Of a stretch of 64,000 nt of DNA, positions 1-9,567 are shown in pieces. Source of the stretch: Streptococcus pluranimalium (GTDB lineage Bacteria > Bacillota > Bacilli > Lactobacillales > Streptococcaceae); assembly GCF_002953735.1 (NCBI RefSeq), contig NZ_CP025536.1, forward strand, positions 1,308,001 to 1,372,000. The letters run 5' to 3'. The notes beneath the pieces were generated by a model. It was not told the origin of the DNA. It saw only the letters and a list, made by a program, of their open reading frames with translations, and ran no database searches. Each line of letters starts with the position of its first letter. Within the stretch, counting starts at the first letter, position 1. A program made the position numbers and the translations under genes.

Positions 1-285
1 TGCATCCAAGAAAAGAATCTTGAAATCAATGGCCTCATTACTCTCCAAATTGTCAAGAATCGTTGTGATTTCTTTGAAAAAGAGACGACTTCGCATATCG
101 ACCACAACAGCAACTCGGCTAGTATCTTCTGACTGTTCTACCAGCTCTAAAAACTTAGGTAAGAGGGCTGGCGGCATATTGTCCATGGTGAAGTATCCTA
201 AATCCTCAAAAGACTGGATGGCTACGGTCTTTCCGGCACCACTCATCCCCGTTACAACAACGAGATCGATTTTATTTTCAGTCAT
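1..285 (-). CDS. rapZ: RapZ/YvcJ-family nucleotide-binding protein, N-terminal 95 codons (cut by window edge)
   Basis: Reading leftwards from an ATG at 285, the frame is open to the window edge and begins [20 protein letters not shown]. The GMSGAGKT P-loop at residues 13-20 and the following [18 protein letters not shown] segment are typical of the RapZ/YvcJ family, P-loop proteins that bind GTP/ATP; in E. coli RapZ is an RNase adaptor controlling glmS sRNAs, while the role in Gram-positives is less clear. The start has an excellent AGGAGG six bases upstream. The C-terminal two thirds, including the RNA-binding part, lie outside the window. In streptococci this gene normally heads a rapZ-yvcK-whiA group, which cannot be checked here. 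Confidence 0.93.
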   Translation of the reverse strand, partial: MTENKIDLVVVTGMSGAGKTVAIQSFEDLGYFTMDNMPPALLPKFLELVEQSEDTSRVAVVVDMRSRLFFKEITTILDNLESNEAIDFKILFLDA

Positions 286-310
286 AGCTTTCCTCCTTTT
301 CGTTTGTATT

Positions 311-316
311 ATTATA
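311..316 (-). promoter_or_regulatory. -10 element of the rapZ promoter
   Basis: TATAAT on the minus strand preceded by TGA (extended -10), 25 bases upstream of the rapZ start. No good -35 is seen, which is usual for extended -10 promoters. The interval 286-438 otherwise holds only the rapZ leader and no visible terminator for rexA. Confidence 0.6.
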
Positions 317-438
317 TCAAATTTTGCAAGTTTTTCAGCCTTTCCCATACTATTATCAAGAAAGCTGTTAGCAACATCAGATGTTTTTGTTAAGCTTATT
401 CTTACTCAGTCTGACTGTCTTATCAATTAAACGGACTC

Positions 439-3400
439 TTATGGATTTTGTGGAATAGCAACAATCTCCAAATTGTCTCCGCCAAATAAGATCAAGAAGG
501 CTTCAACCTGCTCAATCTTATAAGCCTGCCTAAGAGACTTGGCATACAAGGCCATCTGATCCTGATAGCGGTCAATCATCTGCGTAGCAGTCTTGTAGTA
601 ATCCGTCTTATAATCGAACAAAATGATACGGTCGTCAAACAAGAGATAACCATCAATAATCCCACGAATGACAAAGGATTCCCTACTAGCTAAATCATCT
701 GTCAATATGGCGAACGGCGCTTCTCGATGAAGCTTGTCTTGATGCTTAAGAATCTGTTGACCAAGATCAGTTTTGAAGAAGGCTTCGATCTTATCTAAAG
801 GTAATTTCCCCACCAACTCTGTTTGGTCAGTCATATCAAGCAAGGTCTGCTTAATGGACTCTTGATCAAGCCCACCTTTCAAGTCCAGACGTTGCATGAG
901 GTTGTGCAGGGCTGAACCCACTTCTGCTGGAGATAAGTTTTTTTGCTCTGAAAAGTCTGGTAGAGCAAAGGTCACAGGCGCCTTAGATACCTGGGACTGA
1001 CTAATGAGTGCAATATCTGCCTGTTCTTGGTCAATTAATTTGGCCTTTTTAAGCTGACTAGGTGTTCTTAAACTTGGTAGCTCAATACCAGCTTTATGAA
1101 GGTCATTATATTCCTGAACTTGTTTAAGATTATCCAGAGCCTTGGTAATGTCATTTGATTGGCGATTATCTGTCACATCCATCACATCAAGCGAAGGAGA
1201 AACATCAGGGTTTTGAATGGTCCCTGAAGTATAAACAAGGTCGATAGCCTGTGCAAATGCCTGAGGATAGGTTTCTGCCAAAGCTAAAAGCCATACTTGG
1301 AATGATCGCATTTTTTCCCTGCGTCCTAGGGCTAGTACGTTTTCTTCCGCATCGTCCGTCTGATGCTCCTCTATCTCATGGGCAGTCCCTACGAGATAGA
1401 GTTTCTTAACCGCACGTGTCATAGCAACATAAAGCAGGCGCATTCGCTCGGATAGACTGGCTCTGAGAACTGCTTCCTTGTTTGTCTGAAAAGGCAAGGT
1501 TTCTATGTTAACCTTAAGCGGCAGGCTAGATGCATGCGATAGACTGTCATCCTCTGATAAGTCTGCCTGATAAATAATCCCTACGCCAGTCTCTTTCTGG
1601 GCAATCACTTTGGCATGCGAGGTCTCTTTGAGGTTAAACTGCTGATCCATGTTTAAAACAAAAACATAATCAAACTCCAATCCCTTACTTTTGTGGATGG
1701 TCATCAAGCGAACGGCATTTTTAGGAAGGGCGTGGGCAACATCAGCTAGGTCATGCTCCTGATCCAGGATATGGTCAATCATTGCCACAAAGCGGTTGAG
1801 GCCGCGAAAACCTGACTGTTCATACTGGTTGGCTCTTAGGGCTAAGCTATACAAGTTAGTTTGGCGCTGTAAACCATTTGGTAGGGCACCGACATAGTCC
1901 ACATAAAAGCGATCATTGTAAATTTTCCAAATTAATTCGTGAATCAAATGAGTCTTAGAAAATCGTCTCCAAGAGGTTAAATAATCCAAAAATTGAGTGA
2001 TTTTATGCGCTAATGTGTCTGTGATTAGCTCACCATGATGGCCACTTTTTTTGTCAGCCAAGAGAAGCTTGTCATAGAAATTCATCAAGCTTTGCTTCTG
2101 GTCTTGGACAGCAATGCGAGCCAAATCATCTTCATCAAATGAAAACATGGGAGACTTCATCAAGGAAACCAAGGCATAATCATTCAAGGGATTATTAATG
2201 GTTCGGAGCGTTTCCAGCATGATCATGACTTCGGTTGATTTGAGGTAATTCATGACCCCATCATCAGCAACCAAGGGAATCCCAGCCTCTGAAAAACGTT
2301 TTAAAATAGCAATATTCCGTGTTCGAGAAGGGACTAAGAGGGCAATGTTTGAAAAATCAAAAACACCATCTGCTTTAGCTCGCAAGGCCTTGATTTCATT
2401 GATAACCAAGTCAACCTGACCTTGAGAGACTTCTTCTTGTGCCTCGATCTCCTCTTCTTCAAGTTGGGTCTTCCCTTCTTGCTGGTCATCATAGAGTAAA
2501 AAAGTCGTTTTGTAGTCTGGAGTCGCTACCTGTTTTTTGGGATTTCCTGCAATCAATTCTTGCGATTTGTCGTAGGCAATATCTCCCAAATCTTGGTCCA
2601 TCAGATGACTGAACACGACGTTGACACTCTCCACCACTTCTTTGTGACTGCGGAAGTTTTCTTTTAAGACAATGAGTTTACCTGCTTGAGGATCATTTTT
2701 GAAGAGGTTGAATTTTCCAGTAAAAATAGTCGGATCAGCCTGACGGAAACGGTAAATCGACTGCTTGACGTCACCCACCATAAAGCGGTTTTGACCATTT
2801 GAAAGCAAGTCTAATAGCCGCTCTTGAATGGGGCTGTTGTCCTGATATTCATCAACCATGACTTCAGCATAATGATTCTGAAAGCCCTGTCTAAGTTTCT
2901 CGTTTTCAGACAAAATACGGATAGCAGCATGAGCAATATCTGAAAATTCTAAGCTGGATTCACTGATTTTTAAAGCCAAATAACGGTCTGCGAAATCTCC
3001 CAAAAAACACTGTAAGACTTCTAAAAGAGGGAGGGCTTTAGGCTGTTCTTGATAAACGACTGAAATCATAGCATAGAGCTGGTGATACTCTGTTAATTTT
3101 GGAAAACGACTCTCCCACTCTTTTTTGGTAAACCAGTTGTCAAAATGCCTGTGCAAGGATTCTTCTAGTTGAAAGAAAGTCTTTTCGAAGTCTACCTCAG
3201 TCAAATGCTCAAGTTGCTCAGACATTGCTAATAACATCTCATCAATTTGGTAAAAGAGGTTATCAAATTGCCTTTTCATAATGTCCAAATCACTGGCTCT
3301 GACATCATCAATAGTCAAATTAGAGAAACGATAATGATCCAAAAACGTGTCCAGTTGGTATTTTTTCAAGTGCGTACTGGCAATACCAATCTTGTCCATC

Positions 3401-4518
3401 TCTGCTACGAATCTAGCTAATGCTTTTTGTTCAATCAAGTTAATCAGAGGAGCTGCTTGATTGGCTAACGCTTGGACCTGACTAGATATTTTATCTAGTT
3501 TTCCTGTTTTAGTTGTTGTTGCTGGACGATGGCAAAGAGCTAGGAGATTCTCTTTGGCTGATTGCAGTTCACCTGCACTAGCTTGGGTTTGATCCACAGT
3601 TATATTAGCATAGCCTACTAGTAATTCTGCCAAATCAGCAAAGTCACTCTTTTTACCAAATACTGTTGCTTTGAAAGCAAACTCTGACATCAAGCGATTA
3701 AGCGAGCCAAAGTCCTTTTGACTAAGTGCTTGAAGCAAGTGCTTGTGTTGGGATTGGTAGTGGTATCTAGCCTGTTCCAGTTCTCCCTTTAGTTTTTCCA
3801 ATGCCTGCTCTGGATAATAAGAAGTTGCCCTATAAGCTGCTTGGTTGATAAAATCGTCTGCCAACCATTTTTGAGGATCATCCGTTGCTTGCATAAAGGT
3901 GTACAACTGATAGACCACATCACGGAAGGAACGGTTCGTCTTTGCTCGTCCTGTAAAATTACGCACTAAATCATTGAAAGTGCCAGCCTTATCCTTGTCT
4001 AAGCGATAGGCTTCAAAGAGCTCGCTAAACACCTTATCCTTCAACAAAGACTGTTCTGTCTCATCTTGTAAAATACGAAAACTTGGCGAAATACCAACTA
4101 AGTAGCCATAGCGTGTGACGAGTTTTTGGGTAAAAGCATCCATGGTCCCGATGTCAGCTGTCTGAACATTCGCTAACTGTAAAGACAAATGAGCTTGACT
4201 ATCTGCATCCTCTGCACGAGCTAGAGCTTGGCTTAATTTTTTCTCCAAACGCTCTTTTAGTTCGGTCGCGGCCTTGACTGTAAAGGTTGAGATAAAGAGC
4301 TGGTCTACACCAACGCCACGTTCAATCATGTCAACAATACGTTCAACCATAACAAATGTTTTACCTGAGCCCGCTGAGGCTGAGACCAGCATGTTTTGAC
4401 CATGACTATAAATAGCTTGAATTTGTTCTGGTGTGCGTCGCTGTTGTCCTTCAGGCAGCTGGTTTTCGGCTTCGATTAAGCTGTCAATATCAACATCTGT
4501 TAAATAGGGTTTAAACAT
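439..4518 (-). CDS. rexA: ATP-dependent helicase/nuclease subunit A (RexA/AddA)
   Basis: Large subunit of the RexAB (AddAB) helicase-nuclease that processes double-strand DNA ends for recombination repair. SF1 helicase motifs are seen in order: Walker A ASAGSGKT (residues about 47-54), DEYQD near residue 553, GDVKQSIYRFRQADP, IHKSKGLEF and LYVAMTRA; the C-terminal RecB-type nuclease motif DYKTD is at about 1302-1306. The ATG at 4518 was preferred over one 11 codons upstream because AAAGGAG lies at the right distance and it overlaps the rexB stop by 8 bases, suggesting translational coupling. The protein is 1359 residues, clearly longer than the roughly 1210-1240 I recall for streptococcal and Bacillus homologues; the excess lies between Walker A and DEYQD. 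Confidence 0.95.
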   Translation of the reverse strand: MFKPYLTDVDIDSLIEAENQLPEGQQRRTPEQIQAIYSHGQNMLVSASAGSGKTFVMVERIVDMIERGVGVDQLFISTFTVKAATELKERLEKKLSQALARAEDADSQAHLSLQLANVQTADIGTMDAFTQKLVTRYGYLVGISPSFRILQDETEQSLLKDKVFSELFEAYRLDKDKAGTFNDLVRNFTGRAKTNRSFRDVVYQLYTFMQATDDPQKWLADDFINQAAYRATSYYPEQALEKLKGELEQARYHYQSQHKHLLQALSQKDFGSLNRLMSEFAFKATVFGKKSDFADLAELLVGYANITVDQTQASAGELQSAKENLLALCHRPATTTKTGKLDKISSQVQALANQAAPLINLIEQKALARFVAEMDKIGIASTHLKKYQLDTFLDHYRFSNLTIDDVRASDLDIMKRQFDNLFYQIDEMLLAMSEQLEHLTEVDFEKTFFQLEESLHRHFDNWFTKKEWESRFPKLTEYHQLYAMISVVYQEQPKALPLLEVLQCFLGDFADRYLALKISESSLEFSDIAHAAIRILSENEKLRQGFQNHYAEVMVDEYQDNSPIQERLLDLLSNGQNRFMVGDVKQSIYRFRQADPTIFTGKFNLFKNDPQAGKLIVLKENFRSHKEVVESVNVVFSHLMDQDLGDIAYDKSQELIAGNPKKQVATPDYKTTFLLYDDQQEGKTQLEEEEIEAQEEVSQGQVDLVINEIKALRAKADGVFDFSNIALLVPSRTRNIAILKRFSEAGIPLVADDGVMNYLKSTEVMIMLETLRTINNPLNDYALVSLMKSPMFSFDEDDLARIAVQDQKQSLMNFYDKLLLADKKSGHHGELITDTLAHKITQFLDYLTSWRRFSKTHLIHELIWKIYNDRFYVDYVGALPNGLQRQTNLYSLALRANQYEQSGFRGLNRFVAMIDHILDQEHDLADVAHALPKNAVRLMTIHKSKGLEFDYVFVLNMDQQFNLKETSHAKVIAQKETGVGIIYQADLSEDDSLSHASSLPLKVNIETLPFQTNKEAVLRASLSERMRLLYVAMTRAVKKLYLVGTAHEIEEHQTDDAEENVLALGRREKMRSFQVWLLALAETYPQAFAQAIDLVYTSGTIQNPDVSPSLDVMDVTDNRQSNDITKALDNLKQVQEYNDLHKAGIELPSLRTPSQLKKAKLIDQEQADIALISQSQVSKAPVTFALPDFSEQKNLSPAEVGSALHNLMQRLDLKGGLDQESIKQTLLDMTDQTELVGKLPLDKIEAFFKTDLGQQILKHQDKLHREAPFAILTDDLASRESFVIRGIIDGYLLFDDRIILFDYKTDYYKTATQMIDRYQDQMALYAKSLRQAYKIEQVEAFLILFGGDNLEIVAIPQNP

Positions 4519-7500
4519 GGCGGTCTCCTTTCTCTGATTGATTTTTTTCATGAATTTTCTCCAGTAATAGCTGACGTTTTTGCCCTGGACTAGCCTTAAG
4601 TTTTTCTAAGAAACGAGCTTGTCCTAAATGTAAGTCAGCTTCAAATCCCGTCAAGGCAGTCAGTTGCTCACCAGCAACTGATTTCCCATCTTGACTATAT
4701 GGATTGATAGCAAAATGACCTTTTAAAATGGTTTCAGCAGCTTCTTGATATTGAGATTTCAAGTAGGTAAGGAGCTGGTCGAGTTCCTCTTCATTATAGA
4801 CAACAACCTGCTTGTTGCGACTGAATTTGTAGTCATCCTCTGGTAAATAAGTCAGAAATTCTTCTCGGAAAAGACCGTCATAGCGCAGATCTTCCTTGAG
4901 TTTTTGAGGAATTTTTCCAAATTCGCTAATATCTTTAAGCGCTAAACTAGGCTCCTGCATCTGTAGATACATGGCTCCAAAGTAATCCAAGTGATCAAAA
5001 AGAGGCTGTCCTTCCTTGTCTTTTCCTTCTTTCAAAGCTAAAAGATAGGTCATTAACTGTGGACTCAAACCATTGTAGAATTTTTCCAATTGGAACCGCT
5101 GGTGACTGGATTTGTAATCAACAACCCCATAAGCCAAATCTTCTGATCCTGACTGTAATGTATCCACACGGTCAATGAAACCAGCAACTTCTATCGGACG
5201 ATCTAAACGCGTTTCGCTAGCTTCTAAAAGAAGCTTAAAGGCTGCTTCTTGACGACTAACTTGGATGTCCTGCATGTCTTCAAATAAACTTCCCGTCGCC
5301 TTGGCGATACTTTCCAATAATTCGCGGGAATAAAGACTCTCTTGATTTTCCTCGTAGAGCGCCTGAAAGGCCTTATCTTGCTTGGTTTCTGCTAAAGCTT
5401 GCTCTAACTTTTCTTTGAAAGTCAAGGTCTCATGGTTAGACAGCGCACGCTCAAATACCTTGTGAAGAAAATTCCCATGACTTCTGGCATCTGGATGAAT
5501 AGAATCCTGTTCACGAAGACCAAGGATTTTCTCAACAAAATACAGATACTGATTATTGTAAAAACGTGTTAGTGACGACGCTGATAAAGGCAAGGAGGCA
5601 TCTGCTGGGAAGAGAACATCCAAGACCTCCTGTGATAGGGGTTTACTGGTCAACTCTTTTGAAATCTGGTCAATCGCAATACCTTTATCCGATAATTCCT
5701 TACGAATCACGCGCCCCAAAACACGCCAGTAGGTCACTTCCTCCTGACTCAATTTATCCAAAAATTGAGAGCGATTGAGGCTGATGAGACGAGCCAAGAC
5801 CTCCTTGTAAGAGCCCAAATCATCAGGCGCTATCTGACCCATGTCTTTTTGTTTTGGTGTTAGGGGGAATCCTAAGTCCTCAACTAGTGTGGTCATATAG
5901 GGCGACATGAGTTCTTGCCCTTCTCCTAGCAACTGGGGATAAGATAGAACCAAGGCTTTGTCAGCAGCATTCAAGAGAGAGAGAGCTACAAAATGATTTT
6001 TCTTAAGATTATCACCAGTAACAATGTCGAGACGGCCTTCTCCATTAGCGCTCTCATTAATCAGTTGACGCTCTTCATCTGATAAGAGACTTGTATTTTG
6101 TGAAACCTTTGGAAATGAGGATTGCCCCAGTCCAATAGCATAAACATAAGGAGCTGAATGCGGTTCAATCAAGTCATAAGAACGCACATTGACCACATTA
6201 ACCGTCGCTGGAACGGTACGATAATCTGTTGAAGCCATACCATTTGCTAAGAGGGAAATCAGCTCTTGCATGCTGAGGGACTCACCTGCAAAGGCCAGTT
6301 TTGCTTGTTCTAACAAACTTGTAAAAGCTTTCCAAACTTGCTCGTGCTTCTCAACAGCTTCTGGATTAGCTCCTACAGTTAAGGATTGAAAATTCTTGGT
6401 TAAAGAGCATTTGTCAAAGAAAGCTAATAAGGCTTGCAACAGTTCATCAATAGAACCATCTGTGTTTAGCTTCATTAAAGGGTCGATTACGTTCTGAAGC
6501 ATCTGATTAAGTTTTTCTAAATCATACTTTTCAAGCTCTTGTTTTTGACCTCGCTCATCTGTCCATGTTCGGCTGATATTATGTTTAAAAGGCTTTGTGA
6601 ATTGGCCAGCATTGATGTCTGCAAATTGGCAATATTGTTCAAAAACATCTAAATCGTGCTCCTTAAAGTGACCAAAGAGTCCTGTTTTTAAGAGATTGAT
6701 AACATCTTCCCGTTGGAAATAATAATGCAGGACTCGTTCAAGACTCATCATAAAAGCTGATAACGGATGGTTAACCATGGACTCAGCCCGTCCCCAGTAA
6801 AAAGGGATTTCAAATTGCGTCAACAAACGTTCGACTGGCAGTTTATAAGATTTTTCATCCCCTAAAAGAAGGGTAAAGTCTTTATAGTCCGCTCCTTCTT
6901 CACGAATTTTACGGCGAATGTCTTTGGCAACCGCTTCAATTTCAACCTTTTGATTGGTAGCTTCCCAAATTTGCAAAGCCTCTTTATCATCATCAGTCCA
7001 TTCAACAGTGGCTTCTTGTGGTGAAAAATCATGACTAGCTTCAAAGGCTACTGACACTTTGGAAAAGGTTGTTTCCTCTTGAGTTTCAGCAACCAGTTCC
7101 TCAACTTTGACACCATATCGGCTAGCTAATTCCCTTAAAAAAGAAACACTGGCTTCATAGATATTTCCCGATAACAACTGAGCATGATAAGCGCGTTTCG
7201 TCGCATAAGCAGCAATGAGAACCTGCTCTGCCTTCTGATTTAAAAGATCAACTAAGCGCTCTTCCTCTTCTGAAAAACGGGTAAAGCCATCGATAATGAA
7301 CACCGTATCTTTCAATTGTAAGTCTAGCTTATTTTCAGACAAAGCACGCATGAAAAATTGTAACTTACTCTCTCCACTCAACTGCTCTGAACTGATAGCT
7401 TCCATAAAATGGCTTAAGATGATCTTCAACTCTGCCACTTTATCAAGGGCATCTGTTTTTGAAATGAGGACATCAAAATCAGCTAGGGTCAGCTGACTTT

Positions 7501-7879
7501 TAGCTAATTCTTTATACAAAGTAAGGACTTGCTCAATAAAACCAGGATCTTTTTTCAAACGTCCAAAGACTGGTAGAGAGTGATCAGACAACTGATTCAA
7601 GATACGGTAAAGAAGCATGCTTAGACCAGCATCATTCAGGTTGGCACTTTCTCCCCTCTTTGGTAGCATAAAATAATTTGGCAATTGCCCAAAGCGCGTT
7701 ACAATCATCTGAAAAGTCGCATGATTAGGGAGATATTCCAAAACACGACGCTCCTTCTCAAAGGAAAGAGAGTTTGGTGCTATGTAAAAAACACGCTTAC
7801 CTTGCAGAAGAAACTCTTCTGCTTCTCGCGTCAATAAATCCGTCAAAGAATTAGTTGGATTAGTAAAAAATAACCTCAT
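4511..7879 (-). CDS. rexB: ATP-dependent helicase/nuclease subunit B (RexB/AddB)
   Basis: 1122-residue partner of RexA. The N-terminus (MRLFFTNPTNSLTDLLTREA, then GKRVFYIAPNSLSFEKER) is the usual RexB opening, and the C-terminal nuclease domain carries VVDYKSS. I see no cysteine cluster at the C-terminus, so the iron-sulfur cluster of Bacillus AddB appears absent, as is usual in streptococcal RexB. An open frame continues 41 codons upstream of 7879, but that stretch is translation of an intergenic repeat. ATG 7879 has AGGTG six bases upstream and matches the family start. First gene of the rexB-rexA operon; it follows a roughly 500-base repeat-filled leader. Confidence 0.95.
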   Translation of the reverse strand: MRLFFTNPTNSLTDLLTREAEEFLLQGKRVFYIAPNSLSFEKERRVLEYLPNHATFQMIVTRFGQLPNYFMLPKRGESANLNDAGLSMLLYRILNQLSDHSLPVFGRLKKDPGFIEQVLTLYKELAKSQLTLADFDVLISKTDALDKVAELKIILSHFMEAISSEQLSGESKLQFFMRALSENKLDLQLKDTVFIIDGFTRFSEEEERLVDLLNQKAEQVLIAAYATKRAYHAQLLSGNIYEASVSFLRELASRYGVKVEELVAETQEETTFSKVSVAFEASHDFSPQEATVEWTDDDKEALQIWEATNQKVEIEAVAKDIRRKIREEGADYKDFTLLLGDEKSYKLPVERLLTQFEIPFYWGRAESMVNHPLSAFMMSLERVLHYYFQREDVINLLKTGLFGHFKEHDLDVFEQYCQFADINAGQFTKPFKHNISRTWTDERGQKQELEKYDLEKLNQMLQNVIDPLMKLNTDGSIDELLQALLAFFDKCSLTKNFQSLTVGANPEAVEKHEQVWKAFTSLLEQAKLAFAGESLSMQELISLLANGMASTDYRTVPATVNVVNVRSYDLIEPHSAPYVYAIGLGQSSFPKVSQNTSLLSDEERQLINESANGEGRLDIVTGDNLKKNHFVALSLLNAADKALVLSYPQLLGEGQELMSPYMTTLVEDLGFPLTPKQKDMGQIAPDDLGSYKEVLARLISLNRSQFLDKLSQEEVTYWRVLGRVIRKELSDKGIAIDQISKELTSKPLSQEVLDVLFPADASLPLSASSLTRFYNNQYLYFVEKILGLREQDSIHPDARSHGNFLHKVFERALSNHETLTFKEKLEQALAETKQDKAFQALYEENQESLYSRELLESIAKATGSLFEDMQDIQVSRQEAAFKLLLEASETRLDRPIEVAGFIDRVDTLQSGSEDLAYGVVDYKSSHQRFQLEKFYNGLSPQLMTYLLALKEGKDKEGQPLFDHLDYFGAMYLQMQEPSLALKDISEFGKIPQKLKEDLRYDGLFREEFLTYLPEDDYKFSRNKQVVVYNEEELDQLLTYLKSQYQEAAETILKGHFAINPYSQDGKSVAGEQLTALTGFEADLHLGQARFLEKLKASPGQKRQLLLEKIHEKNQSEKGDRHV

Positions 7880-7895
7880 AAAAACACCTAAAAAA

Positions 7896-8118
7896 CAAGA
7901 TACTAAGGACGACTTAAAGCGGAAGAAAAATAGGAGGTTGACGCAGTGGGCTCGCACACCAGTCAAGCTATCTTTTTTCAAAAGCTTTACGCCCGAGTTC
8001 AATTAACAAGATACTAAGCCCGAAAAACGGGAAAGTGAAAAAAGGAAAGCTTACGAAGATGCCAAGCAGCTAGGAAGCTTTATCTTTTTCACACAGCCGT
8101 TAGGGCGAGTTCAATTAA
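7896..8118 (-). repeat. First copy of a 223-bp composite hairpin repeat (elements A+B) in the rexB leader
   Basis: Two structured elements in series. Element A (7896-8006) opens on the plus strand with AAGATACTAAG, contains GAAAAATAG and later CTATCTTTTTTC (complementary arms), an inner TTGAC/GTCAA stem, outer AAAGC/GCTTT arms, and ends GAGTTCAATTAAC. Element B (8007-8118) opens with the same AAGATACTAAG, has GTGAAAAA/TTTTTCAC and AAAGCTT/AAGCTTT arms, and ends with the same GAGTTCAATTAAC. The unit recurs from 8119. In rexB orientation, element A ends 16 bases before the rexB start codon. Confidence 0.85.
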
Positions 8119-8336
8119 CAAGATACTAAGGGCGACCTAAAGCGGAAGAAAAATAGGAGGTTGACGCAGTGGGCTCGCACACCAGTCAAGCTATCTTTTT
8201 TCAAAAGCTTTACGCCCGAGTTCAATTAACAAGATACTAAACCCAAAAAACGGGAAAGTGAAAAAAAGGAAAGCTTACAAAGATGCCAAGCAGCTAGGAA
8301 GCTTTATCTTTTTCACACAGCCGTTAGGCAATCTTA
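8119..8336 (-). repeat. Second copy of the 223-bp composite hairpin repeat
   Basis: Near-identical tandem copy of 7896-8118, offset exactly 223 bases. Element A (8119-8229) differs from its partner by only two visible substitutions, both in the left outer arm, and pairs GGGCG with CGCCC there. Element B (8230 to about 8329) shows several substitutions (ACCC for GCCC, AAAA for AGAA, one extra A) and loses the terminal GAGTTCAATT block. This pattern suggests a fairly recent tandem duplication of a pre-existing A+B pair. Confidence 0.85.
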
Positions 8337-8391
8337 ATGGACTAAAAATACGATACCTTTCTTTTACAAAAGGTCCAAGACTATCTACTTC

Positions 8392-8397
8392 ATTATA
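8392..8397 (-). promoter_or_regulatory. -10 element of the rexBA promoter
   Basis: Minus-strand TATAAT preceded by TGT (extended -10). A transcript from here would carry a leader of about 500 bases made almost entirely of the tandem repeats before reaching rexB at 7879. No closer convincing promoter was seen between the repeats and rexB. Confidence 0.5.
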
Positions 8398-8449
8398 ACA
8401 AATTTAAAGATTTCCATTGATTAGGAAAGCTATTTCAAGAGACTTTTGG

Positions 8450-8455
8450 TACAAT
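8450..8455 (+). promoter_or_regulatory. -10 element upstream of the zinc peptidase gene
   Basis: TACAAT preceded by TGG (extended -10), 32 bases before the ATG at 8488; divergent from the rexBA promoter, whose -10 is 53 bases away. Confidence 0.5.
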
Positions 8456-8487
8456 TAAGTTATCAGATAAGTTTAGAGGATAATAAA

Positions 8488-9402
8488 ATGAAAATAGATG
8501 ATCTTAGAAAAAGTAGCAATATTGATGACCGCCGTGGCCAGCAATCTTATGGTAGCTCACGAGCAGGTGGTATGGGAGGAGGTGCTCTGCTCTCTATTCT
8601 TTTTTCAAGAGGCTCATGGAAAATGAAACTCTTCATGATTATCATTCTTCTCATGTTTGGTGGTGGAGGTGCCCTATCGGGGATTTTCACAGGTGGTACC
8701 AGCCAATCCTACCAATCCAATCAAATCACTCAGAAAAAAAATACCAATGTCAGTGATGCAGATGCTGAGTTTGTCAGTAAGGTCTTAGGATCAACAGAAG
8801 ACTACTGGAATAAACAGTTTAAAGAAGAAGGAATGGGAGATTACACAGAACCAGAACTTGTCTTTTATTCTGGTCAAACCACGACTGCTTGCGGTGTTGG
8901 TCAAGCAGCTTCGGGCCCCTTCTACTGTCCTGCTGATGAGAAAATTTATTTAGACCTAAGTTTCTATGATGAATTATCTAACCGATACGGCGCTAAAGGT
9001 GATTTTGCCCTAGCCTATGTTATCGCCCATGAAGTCGGACATCACGTCCAAAATGAATTAGGAACAATGGCAGAATATACCAAAGCTCGTCGAGGAAAAT
9101 CAGAGGCTGAAGCCAATCAACTCAATGTGCGCTTAGAGTTACAAGCTGACTACTATGCCGGTGCCTGGGCTAACTATGTTAAAGATGAAGGTCTTCTCGA
9201 AAAAGGTGATGTTCAAGAAGCCATGCAGGCTGCCCATGCTGTAGGGGATGATACGCTTCAAGAAGAAGCCTATGGTCGAGTAGTTCCAGATAGCTTCACA
9301 CACGGGACGTCTGAACAGCGCCAACGCTGGTTTGACAAAGGTTATCAATACGGTGATATCAGCCATGGAACAACCTTCCAAGGATCCTACAATGATTTGT
9401 AA
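8488..9402 (+). CDS. YpfJ-family neutral zinc metallopeptidase, membrane anchored
   Basis: 304 residues. A polar, glycine-rich N-terminus is followed by one membrane segment (about residues 45-65, KLFMIIILLMFGGGG), then the YpfJ/zinc-peptidase domain with the HExxH zinc motif AHEVGHHVQ and a downstream helix RLELQADYYAGAW that normally supplies the third ligand. The ATG at 8488 follows GAGG at good distance; an upstream in-frame start at 8446 lies on the -10 element and is rejected. A monocistronic unit closed by a terminator. The family (COG2321) is predicted to be proteolytic but its substrates are unknown. Confidence 0.88.
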   Translation: MKIDDLRKSSNIDDRRGQQSYGSSRAGGMGGGALLSILFSRGSWKMKLFMIIILLMFGGGGALSGIFTGGTSQSYQSNQITQKKNTNVSDADAEFVSKVLGSTEDYWNKQFKEEGMGDYTEPELVFYSGQTTTACGVGQAASGPFYCPADEKIYLDLSFYDELSNRYGAKGDFALAYVIAHEVGHHVQNELGTMAEYTKARRGKSEAEANQLNVRLELQADYYAGAWANYVKDEGLLEKGDVQEAMQAAHAVGDDTLQEEAYGRVVPDSFTHGTSEQRQRWFDKGYQYGDISHGTTFQGSYNDL

Positions 9403-9412
9403 TTACCAAAAA

Positions 9413-9446
9413 AAAACCTAGCCATTTGGTTAGGTTTTTTAGTATT
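9413..9446 (+). terminator. Rho-independent terminator after the zinc peptidase
   Basis: AAACCTA and TAGGTTT arms around a short loop, followed by a T run; A run on the other side. Confidence 0.8.
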
Positions 9447-9567
9447 GTCAAACAATAACTATATTTTCTAATTATTTTCTTTCTATCTTTCAGCCTTAAG
9501 GCTGATGTTAGAAAGGCCTTATCTTGTTATGATAAATAAAAATAAGGAAGGTCGTAGAGGTTCCAAT

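Noticed and set aside
20..430. 136-codon plus-strand frame
   Set aside because: Antisense to rapZ, whose P-loop protein sequence is unmistakable on the other strand.
7880..8002. Upstream extension of RexB by 41 codons
   Set aside because: It is translation of an intergenic repeat, lacks an SD, and homologues start at MRLFF.
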